Source: Tillus elongatus
Lineage: Eukaryota; Arthropoda; Insecta; Coleoptera; Cleridae
Direction: 5' to 3'
NCBI GenBank assembly: GCA_964006375.1
Contig: OZ023265.1
Span: forward strand, 160,654,118 to 160,718,117
Length of the DNA: 64,000 nt
How positions within the stretch are numbered: position 1 is the first letter of the stretch; the number at the start of each line of letters is the position of its first letter. Below the pieces are notes generated by a model. That model was not told where the DNA came from and ran no database searches. It worked only from the letters and a program-made list of their open reading frames with translations. Below are positions 43,187-52,882 of this stretch, one piece after another. A program made the position numbers and the translations under genes.

Positions 43187-43572
43187 GCACTAATACATTA
43201 CTATATTTTATGCTGTGTACAAAATTCGACGTTTGTGTTTTTGTCAAGTCCGACGTCGTTTGCTTACTCTTAGTTGAGATTGTCTTGACTCTACTTTAAC
43301 CGTAGCCAAAAGGAAAAAAACGTTATTTCTATATAAACAGAACGTTACCCAAAAATACTGCCATCTATACAGGGTTTGAAAGGTCTTAAATTTTATTTTA
43401 ATTAAAAGTTGATAATAGCTGTAGAGAACAGGTTTTCAGGGCAAGATAAATTTCATTTTTGAAAGATTCAGGTGCGTTCCAGATTAACTGTTAATCATGT
43501 TAAAGAATACAATATTTTGAATTCTTCCTTGTTTCTATAGCAGCCTCAAAACTTTTCCATTTTTTGTTTCAG
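43187..43572. other. Kinase intron, unassigned part
   Basis: No additional feature; 'ctatacagggttt' near 43370 resembles a transposon terminus without a visible partner. Confidence 0.4.
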
Positions 43573-43716
43573 GTTGCATTCTGGCGGAGCTGTACACTGG
43601 CAATCCTCTGTTCCCCGGGGAAAACGAGGTGGAGCAACTGGCTTGCTTAATGGAAGTTCTCGGGGCACCACCTGACGAGCTCATCGCAGTTGCGACAAGG
43701 AGGAGACTGTTCTTTG
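43573..43716 (+). CDS. Dyrk2: DYRK2/smi35A-type kinase, exon c
   Basis: The exon has acceptor 'ttgtttcag' and donor 'gtaagt', phase 1 in and out, 144 bp. It encodes '[20 protein letters not shown]' onward, then '[12 protein letters not shown]' and 'RRRLFF'. This is the alpha-F to alpha-G region of the C-lobe. '[10 protein letters not shown]' is shared with DYRK2/4-type kinases. Codon use is GC-richer than the intron around it. Confidence 0.95.
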
Positions 43717-43908
43717 GTAAGTCAGACGTTCACAGATGTCTCAATTCTCAATCGATACTCCAATGTCCTGTTTAATATTCAAGTCGTGTTCAGGAATCTG
43801 TTATAAGCTTTACCAGGTTCTCCAAATTACAGGCATTGAAGCTAGTGCAAAATTGTATCACGCTTTTACCGAAACCAGTCATACATTTTCAGAGACCATT
43901 ACACTATA

Positions 43909-46358
43909 CAGGCTGTTTCAAGAAACATGCACCATCGCTCGTGGGGCAATTCCTTACTAAAAAATAAGAAAAAAAGTTCCTGTGCACATGGGCCCGGAAA
44001 CGCATAGTTTCCAATATACAGGGAGTTGAATTTTATTTTTTTTTTAATTTTTTATAAATAATTTCAAAATCACTGGATTGATTTTAATGAAACTTGGAAC
44101 TTGAAAGTGTATTATGAAAGTGCATATTTTCAAGTGAAAATCTGCTTACAACTGCGTCAGTGGCGTGCGAACGGGGTAACTGTAAAAATTCATTTGGGGA
44201 AAAAATATGTGCGCCACTGTCTTTTTCCAATTTTGATACATCACTTATGAAGCTTATTACATAAGCCACAAAAAGCTACCTCTTGGTATTTTTTTGGTTC
44301 AAGGTAGATATGATTAATTTTATAAAAGGGGCAAAGTACCGATTAGTCGGCGTAATAATAATAATAATAATAATAATAATATATGTTTACTGCAACCATA
44401 AGAATATGAAAAACAAAACATACAGTAAACATTACGGAAATAAACGTGCAAATAACTAACCTACGTAAAACTTATTGGTGATAAACATTAAAATGAATAT
44501 TACAAACATTGATAAAAAATGATAAATAAAAAATAAAAATAAAAAATGAAAAAGTAATCGTAAAGACACCATGATTTTTCCAAACTCTTGTTTTTTGTAC
44601 ATTACTCAATTGACTTTAATAACAAAGCTAAAGAAAATGTTGAAAGTGACCACCATTAGTGTCGTTACAATTATTTAACCTTCTGCGCAAAGATCTTCTT
44701 ACTCTTCTGCAAATATTTTGACCTTCTCTAATGCTGTCAAATGCATATTCTATTCTTCCCAACAATTCTTCTCGTGTATTTACTGGTGTTTTATACACTA
44801 TTTCTTTTAAATGACCCCACAAATAAAAATCGAGAGGATTCGGGTCCGGAGATCGAGGTGGCCATGACACCGGACCTCCACGACCAATCCATCGGTGACC
44901 GTATGTGTTGGCTAAATATGTTCTTACAACTGCTGCAAAATGTGCGGGCGCACCATCATGCTGGAACCACATTGTACCATTTCTCATAAAAAGCGGTAGT
45001 AACAACGGCAAATCATTTTGTAAAAAGTTTAAATATGATTCATGGTCAAGACGATTCGGTAGAACAACAGGACCAATTATGTGATTTTAAATAATAGCAG
45101 CCCAAATATTGATGGAAAATTGATACTGCGAATTTGCAACTCTTAGAGAGTGTGGGTTTTCATCGGCCCATGTATGTAAATTGTGAAAATTTACGATACC
45201 TTTTCGCGTAAATGACGCCTCATCAGTAAATAGTACACGTTTAGAAAAATGTTGGTCGTGCCTAAGTTTGTTTAAGAACCACTGACAAAACATTACCCTT
45301 GGTTGAAAGTCTCTAGGTAGAAGTTCCTGGACACGTGTAAAATGATAGGGATATAAACTTTGATCCTTCAGAGTTCTGTGAACTGATGATGCCGAAATAT
45401 TACCCAGTTCGGTGGCAATAATTCTCGTACTTGTACTAAGATCACGTTCAACTCTGTTTAATATTGCCTCTTCAACTCGTACAGTTCGGCGGTATCTTCT
45501 GCGTCCAGAGTCAGCTTTTAAAGGTTTTAAAGAACCAGTTTCTCTCAAATGTCTTACAATACGTGGGAAAATATTTTTGTCAGGAATTCTTCTTTGCGGA
45601 TAAGTTTCCTGATAAACTCGCACAGCTTGTCTAGCATTTTGATTTGTTTGTCCATAAATTAACAACATATCAGTCAAATCCGCTGAAGTGTACTTAATGA
45701 AAACCATCTTGAGAGGAGGAAATAATATTAATAAGCAGCTCAGTATCAACAAATAACTAAAAACGAAAATACTGCACCGTATCAAAATTTAAAGAATAGC
45801 ACGAAAACTCTTTTGACGCCTACAAAGCACTTCAAAATTGTAGAATTTAGAGAACTGTCAAAAATTATAGTTTCATGGCACTTTACGATTACTGTTTTCA
45901 TTACTCCAACGAATCGGTACTTTGCCCCTTTTTATAAAATTAATCATATCTCCTAAGGGATACCCTGAACGAAAAAATACCAAGAGGTAGCTTTTGTGGC
46001 TTATGTAATAAGCTTCATAACTGATGCATCAAAATTGGAAAAAGACAGTGGCGCACATATTTTTTCCCCGAATGAATTTTTACAGTTACCCCGTACGCAC
46101 GCCACTGACGCAGTTGTAAGCAGATTTTCACTTGAAAATATGCACTTTCATAATACACTTTCAAGTTCCAAGTTTCATTAAAATCAATCCAGTGGTTTTG
46201 AAATTATTTATAAAAAATTTTAAAAAATATTAAAATTCAACTCCCTGTATATTGGAAACTATGCGTTTCCGGGCCCATGTGCACAGGAACTTTTTTTCTT
46301 ATTTTTTTAGTAAGGAATTGCCCCACGAGCGATGGTGCATGTTTTTTGAAACAGCCTG
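43909..46358 (-). mobile_element. DD41D-type transposon, second family, ~440 bp inverted repeats
   Basis: The ends are 'CAGGCTGTTTCAAGAAACAT' (left) and 'GAAACAGCCTG' (right), with TA at 43907-43908 and 46359-46360. The inverted arms cover about 43909-44350 and 45915-46358. Unlike the other family, the arms do not include the transposase coding end. A (TAA)n run lies at about 44351-44381. The transposase is on the minus strand and has one stop codon. Confidence 0.92.
44628..45707 (-). pseudogene. DD41D transposase, second family, one nonsense codon
   Basis: The frame starts 'MVFIKYTSADLTDMLLIYG' and has an N-terminal helix-turn-helix region with 'RRIPDKNIFPRIVRHLRE'. The triad is present: 'FTDEASFTRKG', 'WFQHDGAPAHF' and 'SPDPNPLDFYLWG', 41 residues between the last two Asp. 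It ends 'NGGHFQHFL'. Only a TAA at 45087-45089 after 'NIWAAII' interrupts about 359 codons, in one unbroken frame on both sides. I chose the Met at 45707 because it aligns with the start of the other family; the open frame extends 26 codons further upstream. Confidence 0.92.
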
Positions 46359-46715
46359 TATACATCTACGTTTTTTTAGGAATATAATAAAACATAGAAA
46401 CAGATGCACATAGGAAAAAGTTCGGGACGCAGCAAGTGCATTATAGTAGTGAATTTTCATAGGAATTGTACACTATTAGTAACGTATATTATTGAAACTA
46501 ATTTTTTTAAATTTAAATGAACCGTGAAGATCGGTTTTAGAGGTCCCCGTATGAACTTGAAGAAATTTATATTTTCTATGGAAATAGAAAATTAAAATTT
46601 GGTACATATATGTAAGTAGTGCAAGCCTCTTCAAAAAAGTTGTGTTACAAAGTTACAAAAGTTTTCCAGAAAAAAAATTATTTACAAGAGGAATGTACCT
46701 GCCAAAGTATAAAAA
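46359..46715. other. Fragments of dispersed repeats
   Basis: A terminal block ('gggacgcagcaagtgcatta') occurs at about 46422, and 46490-46690 resembles 6420-6600 ('gatcggttttagaggtcc'). Confidence 0.5.
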
Positions 46716-47177
46716 GCTCGGGACGCAGCAAGTGCGTTATGGTAGTGAATTTTTATTAAATGCTTCAAATTTGAATAATTCAATTTTCTATAAACTTAAA
46801 AAGTTTAATTTTGGTATGTGGTAAGGCCTTTCCTAGCGCAAGATATCCACCAAATTTCATTAAAATAACTTTGTAATTTTCGGAGAAAAAAAAATTTTTC
46901 AAAAGAAAATTTAAAATTTGAATAACTTAATTTTCTATAAACTTAAAAAGTTGAGTTTTGGTACGTAGTAAGGTCTCTCACAATGCAACATATGTAGTAA
47001 ATTTCATTTAAGCGGCTTTGTTATTTTCGGAGAAAAAAAGTTTTTGAAAGAAAACTCAAAATTATCCCGGAAAACCTCGTCAGATTTTCCTGGCTAACGA
47101 ACTTATCCAAGCCATTAATAAAAGAAAGGCACTTACCGAGTTTCATTAAAATCGGTTAACTATTTTATGAGTTATCA

Positions 47178-47253
<76 letters not shown>

Positions 47254-48368
47254 GTTTGTGTGTGTGTGTGTCACACCGATAACTCAAAAAATAATGGGCC
47301 GATTTTGATTAAATTTGGTGAATACCTTCCTTTTGCAAATGGCTTGGATAAGTTCGTTAGACAGGAAAATCGGCCCAGGTTTTCCCGGAAAATTTTGTGT
47401 TTTCTTTCGAAAAAATTTTATACCTCCAGAATTAACAAAGTAACGGCAACCAAATTTGGTACGCGGGTTTATATCCTCACAGGTAAGTTAACCACCAATT
47501 TAGCTCTGTAGGTCAAAAAGCAAAAAGTTATAGGCATTTAAAGTAAAATATATTGGGGTTTTCCTCAAAACGTCAAAGTTGTTATTTAAAACGTCAAAAT
47601 TGGCAACATTTAGGCATAGAACTTGAATCTAATACGGGCTATGGAAATAAAATGTCTCAAGAAGAATGTTTTACAGACCCTGAAGTCTTAGTTTCAACCG
47701 CCACTGTCCTTCATTTTACTTAAAATATTTCCAGAAAAATCATTTCAAATAGACTCTTTCTCTGATGCTTGGCAGTAGCCTTAGCTATAGAGTTTAATTG
47801 TATATAATTTTTGTCGAATTTTCGTATAAAATCAATAAAGCGCAATATATCCGTTATTATACAAGATATTAAAAAAAAATTGTATATATTAATTATAGGG
47901 TGTCTTGAGCTACATCTTAAAAAATTATTTCTACAATCACAGGGTGGCCCATAAGTCGTTGGTGATACAAATTTTCTTTTTTTTTAATCAAACACGCCTT
48001 ATGTTATTGTTTTTTTGCATTTTCCATCGAAATATAATGCATGTTTGTAAAAAAGAAATTCTGGACGCAGCAAGTACGTTATGGTAGCGAATTTTGATCA
48101 AATGCTTCATATTTGAATAGCTCAATTTGCTATTAACCTATAAGGTTGACCAAGAAACGAGTTTTTTCGGGGACACTTTAAGTTTACTTTCGAAAATTTT
48201 TGTACATTTTCAAACAATAAAGTTATTTTGATGAAACGGCACATTGTTTTTACTATATAGGTTATACTGGTAACCAAATTTGATGCCTGCTTTCTTAAAA
48301 AAACACACGTATTTGCTATTAAAAATATTTTTCTGAAAATTCACTACCATAACGCACTTGCTGCGTCT
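46716..48368. repeat. TA-core repeats in head-to-head arrangement
   Basis: A forward block A (46716-47182) leads into (TA)n at 47183-47250 and (GT)n at 47251-47270. It is followed directly by a reverse block A' and the same 1.1 kb extension seen at 31346-32556. It ends with 'ccataacgcacttgctgcgt'. A MITE-like unit of about 306 bp (48062-48367) with inverted ends closes it. Confidence 0.7.
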
Positions 48369-48582
48369 CGAACATTTTTATTTATTTCCAATGGTTCAGG
48401 GTTAATGCATTTCTTAATAGACCCCTGCAACCCCGATTTTTTTACGAAAAATTTGACATATGTCAAAACTATGACAGATATGTGTTGGAAACTTGGACGT
48501 TCTGAACTCATAATTTTAAGTAGAATCCAGGTATCTGGTCAAAATGGGTTATTTCGAACGGGCTACGTGAATACCTGATAAT

Positions 48583-48648
48583 ACTAATGAATCTTCTTAC
48601 AAACATTATTTATATTGCTAAATAATGTTTGTAAGAAGATTAATTAGT
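48583..48648. repeat. Strong hairpin: about 29 bp arms
   Basis: 'gaatcttcttacaaacatta' and its inverse 'taatgtttgtaagaagatt' face each other around an ~8 nt loop, with only one or two mismatches. It lies in the kinase intron 190 bp before exon d. Confidence 0.8.
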
Positions 48649-48836
48649 TCATATATAACTCAGAATATGACCATAAAATTAAACTGTTTTATTTGGTAAC
48701 AGATTTCTAACCGATTTCATTACTGTTTCACTAAAAATCTTTTATCTATTCACTTAAAACGCTTACTAAATTCCGAAAGCAATTAATTTAAATTAAGAGG
48801 GTTCTGGCATTTTGTAATCTATTTGCATTGTTTCAG

Positions 48837-48966
48837 ATTCTCGTGGGAATCCACGCTGTATAACGAACTCGAAGGGTCGGAAGAGGAAACCCGGATCACG
48901 TAGCATAGGTGTAGCACTCAGATGCAACGACGGTCTATTTATAGACTTTATATCCCGATGTCTCGA
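48837..48966 (+). CDS. Dyrk2: DYRK2/smi35A-type kinase, exon d
   Basis: The exon has acceptor 'ttgtttcag' and donor 'gtaagt', entering in phase 1 and leaving in phase 2, 130 bp. It encodes 'DSRGNPRCITNSKGRKRKPG' onward and 'LFIDFISRCLE'. This is the CMGC-type insert and the start of the last C-lobe helices. The basic KGRKRKP stretch is typical of DYRK2/4 proteins. Confidence 0.94.
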
Positions 48967-49217
48967 GTAAGTAAATCTACCTTTTGTTTTCAGAGATCTA
49001 TATCTTCTTCAGCCTGGAAGCAAAGTGACGGCACTTTACAAATTAAATTTTCTCAAAGCATGATTTGGGGAAGTCCATTTTGATGCGATGTAAAATAAAT
49101 GTCTACAGAACTCCACTGACACACTGAAATTCCAAATACTAGAGGAAATTTTATATTGATTTGAGCTAAATCAAGCTTTAAAACATGCCGCCTTCATGTC
49201 ATTTTTTTTTTCAACAT

Positions 49218-49325
49218 TTTAGCGAAGACATTGCTAATTGGGACATCGCGATTACTAAATTTTGAAAAAATTTCTTCCAATGAGCGCGAACTAGGACACC
49301 TAGAACCCATATTCAGGGTTCTGTG
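49218..49325 (-). repeat. TA-core repeat, block B fragment
   Basis: 'aatgagcgcgaactaggaca' and 'gaacccatattcagggtt' match block B'. The (TA)n tract and block A are absent. Confidence 0.6.
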
Positions 49326-49790
49326 ACCGTTCTAGGCTTCGACAGCAACTTTCACATAGACACAGTACAGCAAGAAGTAAGCTGTGAAGAGAAACTAGCG
49401 AGATGACGCAACTACCCCCCCTGGCCAAAACCACGACGGTAGTTGAATCACATCATTCCACCATTACTTCAGTCCTGCCGGAACTTGCGATATGATGTAT
49501 AAAAGGAGACATTCCTTTTAATTTTGAAAGTTGGTACCCAAGTTTCTAATACAAAACGCATCCTACATGTCAAAATTCCGATATCTAAATTAAAAAAAGT
49601 TACAAACATTTAAAGACAAAAAAATTAGATGCCACTGGTGATCAGAGACGCGACAAGACCAAAATATTTTATGTGGTTAAGAAAATCTATTGAATACCAG
49701 AAACAAAGATTGAGTTTTCTTTTCGCGAAAAAGTACCAAAACTAAAAGAATTACCCCCAAAAAACCACAAAAATAATAATAGAGAGTTAT
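49326..49790. other. Kinase intron, unassigned
   Basis: No exon or known repeat recognised; 'gatgtataaaaggaga' near 49494 looks like a TATA box but no gene follows. Confidence 0.35.
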
Positions 49791-49792
49791 GC

Positions 49793-49835
49793 GCTAGATA
49801 CGTATTTCTACAACGAAGTTGTCGTCATCAGTAGC
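49793..49835 (-). ncRNA. Candidate hammerhead ribozyme, second motif
   Basis: On the minus strand: stem I GCTA (49832-49835), core CTGATGA (49825-49831), a stem II built on ACAAC-TTC-GTTGT with unpaired bases at its base, GAAA (49805-49808), stem III from palindromic ATACGTAT, triplet ATC and stem I TAGC (49793-49796). Core bases are all conserved. Stem II next to the core is imperfect, which weakens the call. Confidence 0.45.
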
Positions 49836-49904
49836 TTTCGATAAACTCACTGTATGGGCAAAATTATCCTATTTATATACCTAAATTATACATTAAAAAT
49901 GATG

Positions 49905-50164
49905 CAATGCCAAATGATGATGCAATACCGGATGATGCAATATCGGACCATTAAATACCGGATGATGCAACAGCAGGTGATGATGCAGAATCATTAATAC
50001 CAGATGATGTAACACCGTATGATGATGCAATACCGGATGATGCAATATCGGGTGATGCAATATCGGATGATGCAATATCGGGTGATGCAATAGCGGATTA
50101 TTAATTACCAGATGATGCAATACCGGATGATGCAATACCGGATGATGATGCAATACCGGATGAT
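49905..50164 (+). repeat. Minisatellite, ~15-18 bp unit 'atgatgcaataccgg'
   Basis: About 15 degenerate units of GATGATGCAATACCG type run in tandem, with occasional extra GAT triplets. The minus strand reads as His-Pro-rich repeats in one frame, but no gene is implied. It abuts hammerhead repeat copy 3. Confidence 0.9.
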
Positions 50165-50464
50165 AAGGCTAGATGTATTCTCACAACAATTAGAACCGTA
50201 GACCGGTTTCGCTCTCATTAGAGCTCGTCAGTACGGCATACTAGTTGCAGCGAAAATACACCTATAAAGTAATACGGCTAAAGTAGCCAGCCTTTCAACA
50301 CTAAGTGAGTGGTGAACGTGTCGCCACCTAGTTGCGGAACCAAGTACTATGTTGTCACACCAGCTCCAAATAACACAAAGTGTTAGAAAAATAGAGACTG
50401 TATACAACCAACTAACAATTTAATAAATTGTCAGCCCTGGCCCATTTCTACCCTAATATAGGGT
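50165..50464 (-). repeat. Hammerhead-bearing ~300 bp repeat, copy 3 (full length)
   Basis: It runs from 'taaggctagatgtattctca' to 'cccatttctaccctaatata', colinear with copy 1. It has the best preserved ribozyme (50182-50252). The unit contains no ORF. Confidence 0.75.
50182..50252 (-). ncRNA. Type I hammerhead ribozyme, all core bases intact (copy 3)
   Basis: Minus strand: outer stem I, GCCGTA (stem I), CTGACGA core (50225-50231), stem II GCTCT-AATG-AGAGC, GAAA (50207-50210), minimal stem III from palindromic ACCGGT, the canonical GTC triplet and TACGGT closing stem I. The outer stem (C-A-A-C-T-A-G against C-T-A-A-T-T-G, with changes) lies beyond a small internal loop, the position where natural type I hammerheads make loop-loop contacts. 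Predicted cleavage is between 50201 and 50200. Confidence 0.75.
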
Positions 50465-50519
50465 AAAGTTAGGTTTCTATGTTACAAGGAAAAAAAGTTG
50501 TAGTAAAATAATTGGTGCC

Positions 50520-50670
50520 AGATCATTTTAATGAAAATTCACTACTATAACGAACTTGCTGCGTCCAGACTTTTTATTATTATAAAGGTTCAATTCAATA
50601 TATGTATTTGGCATTAAAAATATTTTTATGAAAAGTCGCTACCATAACGCACTTGCTGCGTCCAGACTTT
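50520..50670 (-). repeat. Two terminal blocks of the TA-core repeat
   Basis: 'aacgaacttgctgcgtccag' (50541 on) and 'aacgcacttgctgcgtccag' (about 50646 on) are separated by about 105 bp. Only the ends of the repeat are present. Confidence 0.55.
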
Positions 50671-51249
50671 TTTTTTAAATTTTGTCAGGATAGAAATTGG
50701 ACGAAGTTTTTTCCTAGTATTTTGAAACACCTGAATCGAACGATCTAATTCTTGTAGAAACAATTCTGATTTTACGAAACGGTGATGCAATTCAATTTAA
50801 ACGTAAAAAATGTAAATTCCTCAATTGCTACTCTAGCAGCTAGAATGCGATAAAAAAAATTGCCAGTTATTGAACGACCATCTAAAATCGTTCCTCTGTC
50901 TAGAAAAGGTTTAATAATGGCCAGAAAAAACTGCGATTCATTTTCAATGGCATGTTTTTCCTCTCTTGCTTTTTATCGCTCACATTATTATCAGATTCCG
51001 GGATATATCCGAAAAAGGATATGGCGATAAGGATCGATTCCTGGCGCCATGCCGAGATAAACATTTTCGGCGCTTGGGATAATAATTATTAATGAAAACT
51101 GTAAATGAGCCGTTTTTATGACCATCAGAATATATATCACAAAGTGAATTTAGCCCATTAGTGACGAATAAAAATGGATCAGTGAAAGTTATTATCCAAA
51201 AGCTCTTGTTTGGTGTTCAAAAAAGTGACTGTGAAATAAGACACAGTTT
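50671..51249. other. Kinase intron, unassigned
   Basis: Nothing recognised. Confidence 0.35.
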
Positions 51250-51350
51250 AAGAAAACCAGTGGCGGTGCTAGATTATGTGCACGTGTAGGCCAGTGTCGT
51301 TGCGAGGCGCTTCAAATGCATCGTCAGTTTTTCTGTTTTAAGTAAAGGGT

Positions 51351-51522
51351 TGACGCCCTCGTGGCGCAGGTGGCTAGGTGCCAGCCTGCAAAGCGAGAGG
51401 TCCCGGGTTCGATTCCCGGGCGAGCCAAGTTGACTTTGTCTGAAAAATTTGTAAATAATATTAAATGATGGGAAAGAATGTGCTAATGGCCTGAGATGCC
51501 GCAGCCAATAATATTTAAAAAA
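51351..51522 (+). mobile_element. tRNA-derived SINE inside the hAT element, 11 bp duplications
   Basis: The head folds like a tRNA: A box 'TGGCGCAGGTGG' (51362-51373), B box 'GGTTCGATTCC' (51406-51416, perfect consensus) within a clear T-arm 'CCCGGG...CCCGGG'. The anticodon region 'CTGCAAA' is tRNA-Cys-like. A 90 bp tRNA-unrelated body and an A-rich end follow. AAGTAAAGGGT flanks it at 51340-51350 and 51523-51533. It is not called as a functional tRNA because of the body, tail and duplications. Confidence 0.9.
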
Positions 51523-51619
51523 AAGTAAAGGGTCAAATAATCGCAATTCAAATTTTATGACAATTTTTATTCTTAAGAAAATGGACACATCAGTGGTTAC
51601 AATAGGATTTTGCGGCTTT

Positions 51620-52620
51620 CTATACTACTAAATTCCTCAATAACTTCTTTGTAGGATATTTTTCGCAATTTCGGCTTCTACTGACAAGATGGACAGTGCT
51701 GAAAGTGTGTGTCATTGTCATACGCAAATTAGTTTTAACGATTTTTAGAGTAGAGAAGCTACGTGCCGCAGAGGCAGTTGTTAGCGGCATTGTTAATATT
51801 ATACGGGTAAGAATCAGTACGTTGGGATACAAATCTTTCATGTTATTTTGAATAAAGAATTGAAGCAGTTCCTTTAAATCTTTTACTGTCCTGAAAACAC
51901 CATCTTCCTTTATCGTTGGCAAATTGTTTCGCAGAATACACAACTCCTCAAACAGTTCCAGAGAGTTAACATCTGAATCTTTATCACTTCGAAGTAGATC
52001 ACTAATTTTATTACAAGATTAACGCAATAATTCGGCATCCATTTCTATTAAAGCTTTGAAGTCGTACATAAATCCAAAATTGTTATGGTGTTCTTTAAGT
52101 GCCTCAAATCGGCTTTTGATACCAGTAATTACTCCATCTATCAAGGTTAAGAAAAAATTAGTTCGAAAGTGATCTTTCGCATTTTGTAACGGCTTGTCAG
52201 CAGACTCATAATGAAACATTTTTTTCTTTCTGGTAACTGGCTTTTCTTTGAAATGGGAAGGTATAGCATATTGACTTCTTTCTATAAAATCAAATCAGGT
52301 CTCTCGAAAAAGTTTGATCCACTCACAAAAGTTACTCGAGTATTGTACAGCTACGTGAAGATTATTTTCAGTAGATTCCCAAATTTTACTGATTTTGTTC
52401 ACTCTCGACAATATGTCATACCAAACATGTAGAGAGAACTCTAGGCTTAACATTTCCCTCAAAAGGGCACTACAGTCACTCAGGGTATCTGAACTTGGGT
52501 CTACTTCTTGGAGAGTCTCAACCGCTTCCACAACCTTATCAAATTGATGTAAAATGGTATTCACTGCTTTAACTCTACTATCCCATCGTGTATTAAAGGT
52601 TTTAATGTCAGTTTTAACCT
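51620..52620 (-). pseudogene. hAT transposase, C-terminal part
   Basis: Reading from 52620 down, the pieces are 'FNTRWDSRVKAVNTIL' (the RW motif region), 'SADKPLQNAKDHFRTNFFLT' and finally 'TASAARSFSTLKIVKTNLR', the C-terminal dimerisation signature of hAT transposases. Stops and frameshifts separate them. The zinc finger and first catalytic Asp are missing. The type resembles ZMYM1-like hAT proteins. Confidence 0.8.
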
Positions 52621-52882
52621 ATTTAATTTAATTTATATGCCAGTGGTTGTGTCTAAATTTCACACGTTAGTACATAACAAGAAAGCGAAATAACACCTGT
52701 TTTGCGATCGGTGGTGGCCCTTCAGTGTGCGAGGCGGTCGGCGGCCGCCGACGTCGCCTACGCCTAAAACCACCACTGAAGAAAACTTAGATGCCAAATA
52801 TATGTGGAAATACTAGTTCAAATCTATTAAGATTGTTTGATATAATTTTTAGTGTGCAAATTCGCATCCGCCTGCTGCTGAG

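Larger units (their letters stand above)
51258..52778 (-). mobile_element. hAT transposon relic with perfect 8 bp duplications
   Basis: The ends 'CAGTGGCGGTGCTAG' and the inverse of 'CAGTGGTGGTTTTAGGCG' are imperfect terminal inverted repeats, each continuing to 'GTAGGC'. AAGAAAAC flanks both ends (51250-51257, 52779-52786), the 8 bp duplication expected for hAT. The interior holds the last part of a transposase on the minus strand; its 5' part is gone. A SINE sits near one end at 51351-51522. Confidence 0.88.

Noticed and set aside
49326..49560. Possible solo LTR (starts TG, TATA-like sequence)
   Set aside because: No matching second LTR, primer-binding site or target duplication could be identified.
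49893..50153. His-Pro-rich 86-codon frame on the minus strand
   Set aside because: It is a translation of the 15-18 bp minisatellite; no start context, splice signals or conserved domain.
51360..51427. Possible functional tRNA-Cys-like gene
   Set aside because: Perfect B box and T-arm are present, but the sequence continues into a SINE body with an A-rich end and 11 bp target duplications, so it is a retroposed SINE head.
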